The notes under the pieces: generated by a model | Told to the model about the DNA's origin: nothing | Database searches by the model: none | What the model saw: the letters and a program-made list of their open reading frames with translations, nothing else | Translations under genes and position numbers: made by a program | Shown: positions 1 through 7,749 of the stretch, one piece after another | Numbering within the stretch: the stretch's first letter is position 1 | How the letters are laid out: every line of letters begins with the position of its first letter | NCBI RefSeq assembly: GCF_016704835.1 | Contig: NZ_JADIZJ010000009.1 | Location: 1-64,000, forward strand | DNA: 64,000 nucleotides | Direction of reading: 5' to 3' | From: Sphingopyxis sp. | GTDB lineage: Bacteria; Pseudomonadota; Alphaproteobacteria; Sphingomonadales; Sphingomonadaceae

Positions 1-32
1 GGCCACGGTAGCGGCGGGATAGTCCCGCTGCG

Positions 33-53
33 GGCGGCGTAAAAGTCGGCCAC
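33..53 (+). repeat. Left terminal inverted repeat of the IS21 element
   Basis: This 21-bp stretch matches the reverse complement of 2238-2258 over most of its length; the shared core is aaaagtcggcca. It lies 30 bp before the istA start, as expected for an IstA-binding terminal repeat. Confidence 0.6.
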
Positions 54-83
54 CTATTTCCCTTCTGCGACGAGGCAGGGAGG

Positions 84-1308
84 GTGGGGATTTACACCGT
101 GGAACTTTATCGGAAGGTCCGTCTGGCCTGCTCGGAAGGGATGAGCCGGCGTCAGGCGGCGAAGCATTTCAACATATCGCGCGACAGCGTAGCCAAGATG
201 CTGTCGTATTCGTCCCGCCGGGCTACCGGCGCCAGTCCGATCCAGCGGCCCAAGCTTGATGCGTTTGTTTCGACGATCGATCACTGGCTGGATGAGGACG
301 TGAAGGTGCCGCGCAAGCAGCGCCATACGGCCAAACGGGTGTTCGACCGGCTTCGTGACGAGTGCGGCTTCACCGGCGGCTACACGATCATCAAGGATTA
401 TATGCGCGAGCGGGAGCTCCGCGGGCGGGAGGTGTTCGTGCCGCTGTCGCACCCACCCGGGCATGGGCAGGCCGATTTCGGCGAGGCTGTGGTCGTCATC
501 GGCGGCGTCGAGCAGAAGGCGCGCTTCTTCGTGCTCGACCTGCCGCATAGCGACGCCTGCTATGTTCGTGCCTATCCGGCGGCGGTGTCGGAGGCCTGGG
601 TCGATGGCCACATCCATGCGTTCGCCTTCTTCGGCGCGGTGCCGCAGTCGATCGTCTACGACAACGACCGATGCCTGGTGGCGAAGATCCTGCCCGACGG
701 CACCCGCAAGCGGGCGGCGTTGTTCAGCGGCTTCCTGTCCCACTACCTGATCCGCGATCGATATGGCCGTCCCGGAAAGGGCAATGACAAAGGGAATGTC
801 GAGGGCCTTGTGGGCTACGCCCGGCGCAACTTCATGGTGCCGATCCCGCAGTTTGCGACATGGGACGCGTTCAACCTCTGGCTGGAAGAGCAATGCCGCA
901 AGCGCCAGCAGGACAGGCTGCGCGGGCAGAGCGAGACGATCGGGGAACGGCTGCAGCGCGATCTGGCCGCCATGCGCCCCTTGCCAGCCTCGCCGTTCGA
1001 GGCCTGCGATCAGACCAGGCGCGCAGGTCACGGCGCAGTCCCTCGTGCGCTACAAGACCAACGACTACTCGGTCCCGGTCGCCTAGGGCCATCAGGACGT
1101 CTGGATCCGGGGCTATGTCGACGAGGTGGTGATCGGCTGCCGCGGCGATATCATCGCTCGCCATTCCCGCAGCTGGGAGCGTGAAGACGTCGTCTTCGAT
1201 CCGCTGCACTACCTGCCGCTGATCGAGCAGAAGATCAATGCGCTGGATCAGGCTGCACCTCTCCAGGGCTGGGACCTGCCGGAAGAGTTCGCCCACTGCG
1301 CCGCCTGA
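84..1308 (+). pseudogene. istA: IS21 transposase IstA, frameshifted
   Basis: IstA is the DDE transposase of IS21 elements. The reading frame from the GTG at 84 shows an N-terminal helix-turn-helix (RRQAAKHFNISRDSV) and the rve/DDE core, including GHGQADFGEA and SIVYDN. Homology leaves this frame near 1019 and continues in a second one (VRYKTNDYSVPVA). That frame meets a TAG at 1084-1086 exactly where IstA proteins have a tyrosine (family pattern SVPxAYGH). After the stop the family sequence resumes (DVWIRGYVDEVVIG), then shifts frame again near 1293 into the frame of the istB gene. The full protein is normally about 500 residues. It is inactive unless the lesions are sequencing errors. Confidence 0.85.
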
Positions 1309-2144
1309 TGGAAGCACGTATGGCCAAGCAGGGCCGCCGTGAGTATGTGCAGGTGCTGCGTTTGCTGGAAAGCTTCGATCTCGTCGATCTGCACGGGGCG
1401 GTGAAGCAGGCCCTCCAACTCGGCGCGATCAGCTTCGACGCCGTCAAGCATCTTCTCCTGTGTCAGGTGGAGAAGCGGCCGCCACGGCTGGACCTCTACA
1501 TATACCTCACCCGGCTTGCCGAGCGGGAGATGATCGAGCGGGATCGCCGCAAGGTCGAACGCCGGATCAAGGGGGCCAAATTCCCTGTCGTCAAAAGCCT
1601 CGACAGCTTCGACTTCGCCGCCATCCCCAAGCTGAACAAGATGCAGGTGCTGGAACTGGCGCGCTGCGAATGGATCGAGCGGCGCGAGAACGTCATTGCG
1701 CTTGGTCCCAGCGGTACGGGCAAAACCCATGTGGCTCTCGGGCTCGGCCTGGCAGCATGCCAAAAGGGCCTGTCCGTCGGCTTCACCACCGCGGCGGCGC
1801 TGGTTAGCGAGATGATGGAGGCACGTGACGAGCGGCGGCTGCTGCGCTTCCAGAAGCAAATGGCCGCATACCAACTTCTCATCATCGATGAGCTGGGCTT
1901 CGTGCCGCTCTCCAAGACCGGCGCGGAACTGCTGTTCGAGCTGATCTCGCAACGATACGAGCGCGGCGCGACACTGATCACCAGCAATCTTCCATTTGAC
2001 GAATGGACGGAAACCTTGGGATCCGAGCGACTGACCGGCGCTCTGCTCGACCGCCTGACCCACCACGTCAACATCCTCGAGATGAATGGCGAAAGCTATC
2101 GCCTCGCGCAAAGCCGCGCGCGCAAGGCCAAAACCAGACCCTGA
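1308..2144 (+). CDS. istB: IstA C-terminal tail fused to IstB ATPase
   Basis: IstB is the AAA+ helper ATPase that activates IstA. Residues 1-65 here are not IstB: they are the conserved C-terminal tail of IstA (ALQLGAISFDAVKHLLL, RPPRLDLYIY). From residue 66 the sequence becomes IstB (LAEREMIERDRRKVERRIK). It has Walker A GPSGTGKTH near residue 142, Walker B LLIIDELGF, and the family signature ERLTGALLDRLTHHV. The usual IstB N-terminus (about 50 residues) and the end of istA, including the normal gene junction, are missing. A deletion has therefore joined the two genes in frame near position 1503. Confidence 0.85.
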   Translation: MEARMAKQGRREYVQVLRLLESFDLVDLHGAVKQALQLGAISFDAVKHLLLCQVEKRPPRLDLYIYLTRLAEREMIERDRRKVERRIKGAKFPVVKSLDSFDFAAIPKLNKMQVLELARCEWIERRENVIALGPSGTGKTHVALGLGLAACQKGLSVGFTTAAALVSEMMEARDERRLLRFQKQMAAYQLLIIDELGFVPLSKTGAELLFELISQRYERGATLITSNLPFDEWTETLGSERLTGALLDRLTHHVNILEMNGESYRLAQSRARKAKTRP

Positions 2145-2237
2145 AAATTACACCAATGCCGGGGGGTGGCCCTCGGCTACGCCCTCACGCCACCCCCCCC
2201 CGCGTGTAACACGATGGCCTGGTTTTACGCCGCCGAC

Positions 2238-2258
2238 TGGCCGACTTTTGCTCAGCCG
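2238..2258 (-). repeat. Right terminal inverted repeat of the IS21 element
   Basis: The sequence tggccgacttttgctcagccg is the inverted counterpart of 33-53. A second, partial copy in the same orientation lies at 2221-2234. Both lie about 80-110 bp beyond the istB stop. Confidence 0.6.
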
Positions 2259-2476
2259 TTCACAAGCTACGTCCGCTTTGTAGATTTCGACCCCAACCCG
2301 AAGACTGGCTGAAGTCGGCAAACTTGAGCTTCACCGTCTTGATAGCAAGCCTGTCTTCTCTTCGGCGGTCTGCGTGATAAAGCGATGTTGCGGGCAACGC
2401 GGACGCCCGATCAGGTGATGGTATCGCCCAAGTTCCGCTCCATTTGGCCGCGATTTGCGGCAGGAGCGCGCTTGGC

Positions 2477-3665
2477 ATGACAAATCTCGAACCTTGTCCA
2501 CCGTTCCTCAGTCTGACTCGGCTGTTCCTCAAATTCCTGCGCTTCCGGTTGCCTCGCATTTGGCGGACCGGTCGCGCAAATCGCGATGGTGCGCCACGCG
2601 CTGGTCGACGAAGAGCGTTGGATTTCGTCGGAGCGGTTTAACAGGCTGCTGGCAGTCATGCAGATACTGCCTGGGCCGGAAGCGCATGAGCTTTGCGTCC
2701 ATCTCGGGATGGTCGCGCGCGGCCGCATTGGCGGCTTGCTTGCCGGGCTCGGCTTCATGCTGCCGGGCTTCTTTCTGATGCTTCTGGCCGCCTGGGCCTA
2801 TGACGCTTGGATCGTCGGCCAGCCGGGTACCGCGAGCATCTTAGTCGGCATCCAGATCGTCGTGCTCGCGATCATCCTGCGCGCGGTACATCGGATCGGC
2901 AGCCATATTCTCGCAGATTGGCTGTTGTGGCTGCTGGCGGGCGCGAGCTTCGCGGCGACGATGATCGGCGTTCCGTTCTGGATCCCGCTGCTCGCCGGAG
3001 GGCTTATCTATGCACTATCCGCGCGCAAGGCACTGGCCTTCGCTGTCCTGGCTGGAGCGGTCGCGCTCGCGTTGCTCGTTCCAGCGGCCAACAGCGTTTA
3101 CCCCGATACGATCGGCTCGGCGATCGTGCCCGCGACGACGCGGGCTCTCTTCATCGCCGGGCTCAAGGGCGGGCTGCTGACATTTGGCGGCGCTTATACA
3201 GCCATTCCCTATGTCCGCGCCGATACCGTTGGGCGCGGTTGGCTTTCGGACGGCTCGTTTCTCGATGGTGTCGCGCTTGCTGGCATCTTGCCGGCGCCGC
3301 TCGTCATCTTCGCGACCTTCGCCGGCTATGTCGTCGGCGGCTGGGAAGGAGCGATCGCGATCACCATCGGCATGTTCCTGCCTGCTTTCGCCTTTTCGAT
3401 GATCTTCTTCGAGCACCTCGAGGCCATTATCGAAAACCCGGCGCTGCACCGACTGCTTGCCGGCGTCGCGGCCGCGGTTGTCGGCGTGATTGCCGCGACG
3501 CTCTTTGCGCTCGGTTGGTCGGCGGCCGAACGTGCGTCGAGCCTCGACCTGTCGATGGCGCTGTTCGCTGTTGCGCTAGCTCTGGTTTGGAAGGTCAAGG
3601 GGAAGCCCGTCATGCCGATGCTGATCATCGGCGGGGGGCTCGCGGGATGGCTACTTGCACTTTGA
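2477..3665 (+). pseudogene. chrA: ChrA-family chromate efflux transporter, frameshifted near the N-terminus
   Basis: ChrA exports chromate across the inner membrane. The long uninterrupted part begins at an internal ATG (2586) and runs for 359 residues. It is strongly hydrophobic, with the family features QILPGPEAHELCVHLG in the first half and GLLTFGGAYTAIPYV in the second, consistent with the duplicated CHR domain. The true N-terminus is in another frame: ATG 2477 gives MTNLEPCPPFLSLTRLFLKFLRF. Removing one C at about 2546 joins it to GCLAFGGPVAQIAMV, which is the family's expected sequence. The total would be about 396 residues, normal for ChrA. The lesion is either a true mutation or a sequencing error. 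No chrB is seen next to it. Confidence 0.85.
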
Positions 3666-3834
3666 CGCACATTCTATCTCTACAGCGCTAGATCACACTG
3701 GCGTTCGCGCGCCACGGTGCTTTTGGCCCCCAGCCCCTCCACCGCCTTCGGTGGTCCCCCGCCCTGCAAGCGAAGAGGATCTTGTTGCGGCTGCTAATCG
3801 TCAGCTGCCGCTTCCCGAAAGGGCTCGGCAAGCC

Positions 3835-4236
3835 CTAAGGCTCGAAGGCCGCAAGGATCGGGCATGACCCTTGGTCGCTCGCAGCACACTGATCCGCCAG
3901 CCGCGCCAAGGCCGCGCGGGTTGCGGTCATCTGCGCAATCTTGGCGTCCAGTGCGTCGATCCGCTGCCGCGCAAGGCTTCGCACGCGCAGCCGGTCGTCG
4001 CTTTCTTCCAATGCGAGCAGCTCAGCGATTTCATCAAGGGTGAATCCCGACGCCTGTGCGGACCGAATGAATTTCAGGCGGCGAACATGCGCCGCATCAT
4101 AGCGACGCACGCCGCCGCCCCAGCCGTCTCCGCCGCTGCGCGCGGGTATCTCCAACAGGCCGCGGCGCTGGTAATAGCGGATCGTTTCGACCCCGACTTC
4201 GCCCGCCATCGCCAACTTTCCGATGGTGAGTTGCAT
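3835..4236 (-). CDS. MerR-family transcriptional regulator
   Basis: This 133-residue protein has the N-terminal winged helix of MerR proteins (LTIGKLAMAGEVGVETIRYYQRRGLL) followed by a coiled-coil dimerisation helix. A C-terminal loop with Cys117 and Cys125 lies where mercury MerR has Cys117 and Cys126. The third mercury ligand (Cys82) is absent: residues 79-85 are SDDRLRV. Metal specificity is therefore uncertain. The start at 4236 is chosen because it begins the conserved domain and lies 3 bp from the divergent mer-type operator. An upstream in-frame ATG at 4293 would run through that operator. Confidence 0.9.
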   Translation of the reverse strand: MQLTIGKLAMAGEVGVETIRYYQRRGLLEIPARSGGDGWGGGVRRYDAAHVRRLKFIRSAQASGFTLDEIAELLALEESDDRLRVRSLARQRIDALDAKIAQMTATRAALARLADQCAASDQGSCPILAAFEP

Positions 4237-4239
4237 AGG

Positions 4240-4270
4240 TTGACTCCGTACTATGGTACGGAGGCTATAT
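4240..4270 (+). promoter_or_regulatory. mer-type operator/promoter
   Basis: The -35 box TTGACT (4240-4245) and a -10-like CTATAT (4265-4270) are separated by 19 bp, the long spacer diagnostic of MerR-activated promoters. Inside the spacer is the dyad CCGTAC-N4-GTACGG (4246-4261), which matches the classical mer operator. It lies between the divergent merR-like gene and the glutaredoxin-MauE gene. The transcription start would fall near 4277, practically at the ATG at 4278. Confidence 0.85.
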
Positions 4271-4277
4271 GGGTCGA

Positions 4278-5014
4278 ATGACGAAAACGGCAACCCTATA
4301 TCGCATGGTCATGCCGGGGCATATTTGCCCCTATGGCCTCAAGGCAAAACATCTGCTGGCTGGTCGCGGCTTCGTGGTTGACGACCGCTGGCTGACGACG
4401 CGCGCCGAGGTTGATGCCTTCAAGGCCGCACAGGGCGTGCAGACGACGCCGCAAACCTTTATCGATGGGGTTCGGATCGGCGGCTACGACGATCTACGCC
4501 GCCATTTCGGGCTGAAGGTCGCCGATTCCGAGGCGGTGAGCTATCGCCCTGTCATCGCCTTGTTCGCGATGACGGCGCTCATGGCACTGGCGGCGAGCTT
4601 TGCGGCGTTCGGCACCGCATTCACGGCGGATGCAGGCGAATGGTTCATCTCGTTCAGCATGGTCGTGCTGGCGTTGCTCAAGCTGCAGGACATCGACAGA
4701 TTCGCGACGATGTTCCTCAATTACGACCTGCTCGCGCGCCGCTGGGTGCCTTATGCCACCATTTATCCGTTCGCCGAAGGACTGGCGGGCGTGCTGATGA
4801 CGCGCGCGCGCTGCCGTGGCTGTCGATCCCTCTTGCACTATTTATCGGCGGGATCGGTGCGATATCAGTGGTTAAGGCGGTCTATATCGACAAGCGCGAG
4901 CTGAAATGCGCCTGCGTTGGCGGCAGCAGCCGGGTGCCGCTGGGCTTTATTTCACTGGCCGAAAATCTGGCGATGATCGGCATGGCATTTTGGATGCTAT
5001 GGATGCCGGCGTGA
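4278..5014 (+). pseudogene. Glutaredoxin-MauE fusion membrane protein, frameshifted
   Basis: The N-terminal ~75 residues are a glutaredoxin-like domain with a CPYG redox motif (residues 14-17) and TTPQTFIDG. The rest is a four-helix MauE/DoxX-type membrane domain ending in KCACVGGSSRVPLGFISLAEN. The domain breaks frame inside the CG run at 4801-4810: the first frame ends in a non-homologous tail, while ALPWLSIPLALFIGG continues in another frame to the stop at 5014. Repaired, the protein would be about 245 residues. The ATG at 4278 is preferred over 4269 because the mer-type promoter would start transcription there, giving a leaderless message. A role in thiol or metal redox at the membrane is an inference. 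Confidence 0.75.
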
Positions 5015-5331
5015 CGATGCTCCGCCAGCTTCTGCTCGGCCTCTTCCTGATTGGCCAGTCGCGGCCAACGGCCCATCCGCCGCGATAGCGTTCCCACCGT
5101 AACTCATGGATATCGTAAACGGCCCGCGGATCTATTACCTCTCCTAGGGAAGCCTGAAGGCATCGAAAAAGCTGCCTCTTCGATGCCATCGCATCAGGGA
5201 CAAAGATCGAACCGGCTGGCTACATGAGGACGAAAATCAACCAATCTCAGTAGATTATCCGGCAAACTTCTATGCCCTGGTCCTGACCGTCCGGCATCGA
5301 ACGCTAATCGCGCCTGGTCTCATGGGGTAAA
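5015..5331. other. Intergenic stretch, nothing recognised
   Basis: About 320 bp between the glutaredoxin-MauE gene and the reverse-strand HTH gene. Short open frames exist, but none has a recognisable motif, start context or hairpin worth naming. Confidence 0.5.
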
Positions 5332-5592
5332 CTATGACGGATCGGTCGGCGGAAAGCGCAAGGTGGCAGCGATCTGTGCTTCGGCCGTGGTTGCTTCAGC
5401 AATAAGAAGGCGCAATGCCTTCGCGGTGTCCTCCAGAAGTCCGTCACCAAGAGGCCGCTCGCCACTGATAAAACGGCGGATGGCCCGCTCGTCTATGCCA
5501 AGGCGCCGCGAAAACGCAGTCGTGCCGCCAAACAGCTGGACGCAATAGGCAAAGTGCTCGCGGCGATCGTCCACTGAAAATAATGCGGCCAT
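5332..5592 (-). CDS. Small HTH-domain protein
   Basis: An 86-residue protein from the ATG at 5592, which is preceded by GAGGGGTGACA as a ribosome-binding site; an in-frame ATG at 5625 is possible. The sequence FGGTTAFSRRLGIDERAIRRFISGERPLGDGLLEDTAKAL fits an XRE/Cro-like helix-turn-helix. The remaining residues form a helical tail. Similar stand-alone HTH proteins are common and of unknown function in sphingomonads. No partner gene is adjacent. Confidence 0.6.
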   Translation of the reverse strand: MAALFSVDDRREHFAYCVQLFGGTTAFSRRLGIDERAIRRFISGERPLGDGLLEDTAKALRLLIAEATTAEAQIAATLRFPPTDPS

Positions 5593-6270
5593 TGTCACCC
5601 CTCTTCGTTCGCTATTCGTGATCATAGGCTATCGTGCGGTAGAGGCGCAATCGACCAATATCGTACGTGGCCGGTAGACGAGGCGGTGATGTCTCGGATC
5701 ACTGAACGACCAAAACGGGGTGGTTCCGGTCCGCGGACTCCCCTACGGCTCCGCAGCCTCCGATGCTGCATCAGAGGCCGGAAAGATGGCAGCATCCGAC
5801 GACGTGAACTACCTCCAAAAACTGTTTGCGTCTTTTGAGGCAGCCACAGAGGGGGACCCGCTCTTCCCCTGCCCCGCCAGCCCTAACGCCCCCGCTTTGA
5901 AGCCGCCCGCCCGCCGACCCTGGATCGACATCCGGCGGCGGCTCCAGTGCGGGCGTCGCCTCCGCGCCATTGATATCGCGGTCGCCGTTCCCTGTGTGCC
6001 GCATCACCAAGCCGTTCGCCCGGCATGAAATAGCACCAGATCTGGGGCCGATTGTCAGTTCGGCAGGCTTTATCGCCGAGCAAACCACGCTATGATCGCG
6101 GCGCCGATTGTCATCGAAACGCAGCGGGATTGGCAAGAGCCAGCCGTCCGATGACAGGACTGATCGCGCGAACGTCAATCTCGCCGGACCGGGAGGGGAA
6201 CCCGGGCTCAGCGAATGCGGAGCGGATTGCCGGATCGACGGGTCTGAACGTGCCGGCGGCCGATATTCAC
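5593..6270. other. Long gap upstream of luxR, no gene recognised
   Basis: Open frames on both strands (for example 5720-6028 forward and 5771-6316 reverse) have low-complexity, arginine/proline-rich translations without domain features. They look like GC-rich background. The gap presumably holds the luxR promoter, but no convincing lux box was found. Confidence 0.45.
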
Positions 6271-7020
6271 ATGAACCGATATCATCTGTTGGAAGAACTG
6301 TCCGCTGAGCTTTCAAGCGCGACTTCGCAGGAAAATCTCTTTGCCGCGCTCGCCGATGCGTCGGCCCGCCTCGGTTTCAGCCATTTCGCACTGGCCTATG
6401 AACGCCGCGGCGGCGGCACGACGGGGTCGCTGCTGATCCACGACTATCCCGCGACCTGGGCCAGGACCTATGTCGACCTCGACCTCGGCGGCGCCGACCC
6501 GGTGCGCCGGGCGGGCGAGCGGTCGATGACCGGATTCGAATGGCGTAACCTTGCCGCTTATGTGCCGCTGACAAAGCGCGATCTGCAGATGCTGGAAATG
6601 GGCCGCCAGAACGGGCTGGCGGAGGGTTTCACGGTGCCGCGGCACCTGCCCGGCGAGGCCAGCGGCGCCTGCTCTTTCGTGATGACCACCGGGAACCTGC
6701 CGGATCCTGCCACGCTGAGCGTCGCGGAAATCCTCGGGGCGGTGGCGCTCACCTCGGCGCGGCAGATTGTCGGCGGCACATCGCCCAGAAAGCGGCCGAC
6801 GCTCAGCGAGCGGCAGCGCGAGTGCGTCCTGTGGACCGCGCGCGGCAAGACCGCGAGCGAAGTGGGGGCGATCCTGGGCATCAGCGAAGAGACCGTCATC
6901 CAGCACCTCAAGATCGCGCGCGACCGCTATGACGTGCATTGCCGCCAGATGCTCATTCTCTGTACGCTTTTCGACGGTCTTATCGGCTTTTCGGATATTT
7001 ACGACTGGTGGCAGGCCTGA
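6271..7020 (+). CDS. luxR: LuxR-family quorum-sensing regulator
   Basis: A 249-residue two-domain regulator that would bind an acyl-homoserine lactone and control transcription. The autoinducer domain shows the conserved pattern W-x3-Y...DP (TWARTYVDLDLGGADPV, about residues 66-82). The C-terminal LuxR helix-turn-helix begins at LSERQRECVLWTARGKTASEVG and continues ISEETVIQHLKIA. The start at 6271 (MNRYHLLEEL) gives the family's usual length; an upstream in-frame ATG at 6052 adds a non-homologous arginine-rich stretch. The gene sits directly before luxI, the common cognate arrangement. Confidence 0.92.
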   Translation: MNRYHLLEELSAELSSATSQENLFAALADASARLGFSHFALAYERRGGGTTGSLLIHDYPATWARTYVDLDLGGADPVRRAGERSMTGFEWRNLAAYVPLTKRDLQMLEMGRQNGLAEGFTVPRHLPGEASGACSFVMTTGNLPDPATLSVAEILGAVALTSARQIVGGTSPRKRPTLSERQRECVLWTARGKTASEVGAILGISEETVIQHLKIARDRYDVHCRQMLILCTLFDGLIGFSDIYDWWQA

Positions 7021-7028
7021 CCAGCCGG

Positions 7029-7060
7029 GGGGATGGCGAGGCGCAAACCATCCCCGTTTC
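7029..7060 (+). terminator. Putative Rho-independent terminator of luxR
   Basis: An 8-bp perfect stem, ggggatgg (7029-7036) with ccatcccc (7048-7055), encloses an 11-base loop and is followed by gtttctt. It begins 9 bp after the luxR stop. The T-tract is short, so efficiency is uncertain. Confidence 0.55.
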
Positions 7061-7085
7061 TTGGTATGTCGGCCAAGCTCAAAAA

Positions 7086-7126
7086 ATGATGTGATCCTTG
7101 GCACCTACTATCGAGGATCACATCAT
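7086..7126 (+). promoter_or_regulatory. 13-bp perfect inverted repeat covering the likely luxI ribosome-binding site
   Basis: The arms atgatgtgatcct (7086-7098) and aggatcacatcat (7114-7126) are exact reverse complements separated by 15 bases. The right arm contains the GAGGA-type Shine-Dalgarno (7113-7117) and ends in the ATG at 7125 that probably starts luxI. As RNA it would bury both the ribosome-binding site and the start codon. As DNA it could be a regulator's operator between luxR and luxI. It is much longer than a classical 20-bp lux box. Confidence 0.6.
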
Positions 7127-7173
7127 GATGACACCCGTGCGCGCGGGCGCGGCAAGCGCCCGGCGACGCCGCG

Positions 7174-7749
7174 ATGCGCGCCATGTTCGCGGCTCGCAAA
7201 CGGGTCTTCATCGATTTTCTGAACTGGGATTTGTCGGCCCTGGAAGACGTATACGAACTCGACCCGTTCGACACATCGGCAGCGGAATATGTGATCCTGC
7301 TCGGCGAGGATGGAAGGCACCGGGCGTCGGCGCGCCTCCTCCCGACCGAGCAGCCCCACCTGCTTGGAGACCTCTATTCCCACGTGTGCGATGGCGGCGC
7401 GCCGCGCGGCGCGCGCATCTGGGAAATCAGCTGCTTTTGCCTTGATCCCGATCAGACCGCAGCTGAACGCCGCAACGCGCGCGACGCGCTTGTTACCGCG
7501 CTCGCCGACTATGCGCTCAGCCACGGCATCACCGATTATGTCGGCGTTGCCGACATCCGCTGGTTCAAAAAGATCAGGGCGTTCGGCTGGGCTTGCGAAG
7601 CCCTGGGAGAGCCATGCGACGATGGTCGCTGCCAGATCATCGGCCTGCGCATTCGGATCGATCCCGACACCGTGAAAGGCCTCAAACGCGCCGGGACCTA
7701 TGTTGCGCTCGCCCGCGTCGGATATGTGAGCGGGGAGACGGTCCAATGA
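7174..7749 (+). CDS. luxI: Acyl-homoserine-lactone synthase (LuxI family)
   Basis: The enzyme makes the acyl-homoserine-lactone signal from S-adenosylmethionine and an acyl donor. Family residues are visible: RKRVFIDFLNWDL, YELDPFDT, ASARLLPTEQPHLL and WEISCFCL. The usual Arg of the E-I-S/T-R-F motif is Cys here. The 191-residue frame lacks the normal first ~18 residues. A start at 7125 with a good ribosome-binding site lies upstream but in another frame, so the N-terminus is probably frameshifted between 7130 and 7173, or the gene starts at 7174 without a ribosome-binding site. The stop overlaps the next gene's ATG (ATGA), indicating an operon. Confidence 0.85.
   Translation: MRAMFAARKRVFIDFLNWDLSALEDVYELDPFDTSAAEYVILLGEDGRHRASARLLPTEQPHLLGDLYSHVCDGGAPRGARIWEISCFCLDPDQTAAERRNARDALVTALADYALSHGITDYVGVADIRWFKKIRAFGWACEALGEPCDDGRCQIIGLRIRIDPDTVKGLKRAGTYVALARVGYVSGETVQ

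Larger units (their letters stand above)
33..2264 (+). mobile_element. Decayed IS21-family insertion sequence
   Basis: The element carries an istA/istB gene pair in the usual order. It is flanked by inverted copies of a roughly 20-bp motif: ggcggcgtaaaagtcggccac at the left and tggccgacttttgctcagccg at the right. A partial extra copy, ggttttacgccgcc, lies just inside the right end; multiple terminal transposase-binding repeats are typical of IS21. istA has two frameshifts and a stop codon, and its 3' end is joined directly to istB, so the copy cannot be autonomous. The exact outer ends are uncertain, and the left end may begin before the window. No target duplication could be assigned. Confidence 0.85.

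Noticed and set aside
2190..2201. Poly-C tract after istB as a regulatory slippage site
   Set aside because: It lies in the non-coding end of a dead IS element and affects no gene.
3739..3754. Small hairpin ccaccg-cctt-cggtgg after chrA as a terminator
   Set aside because: The stem is only 6 bp and is followed by C's rather than T's.
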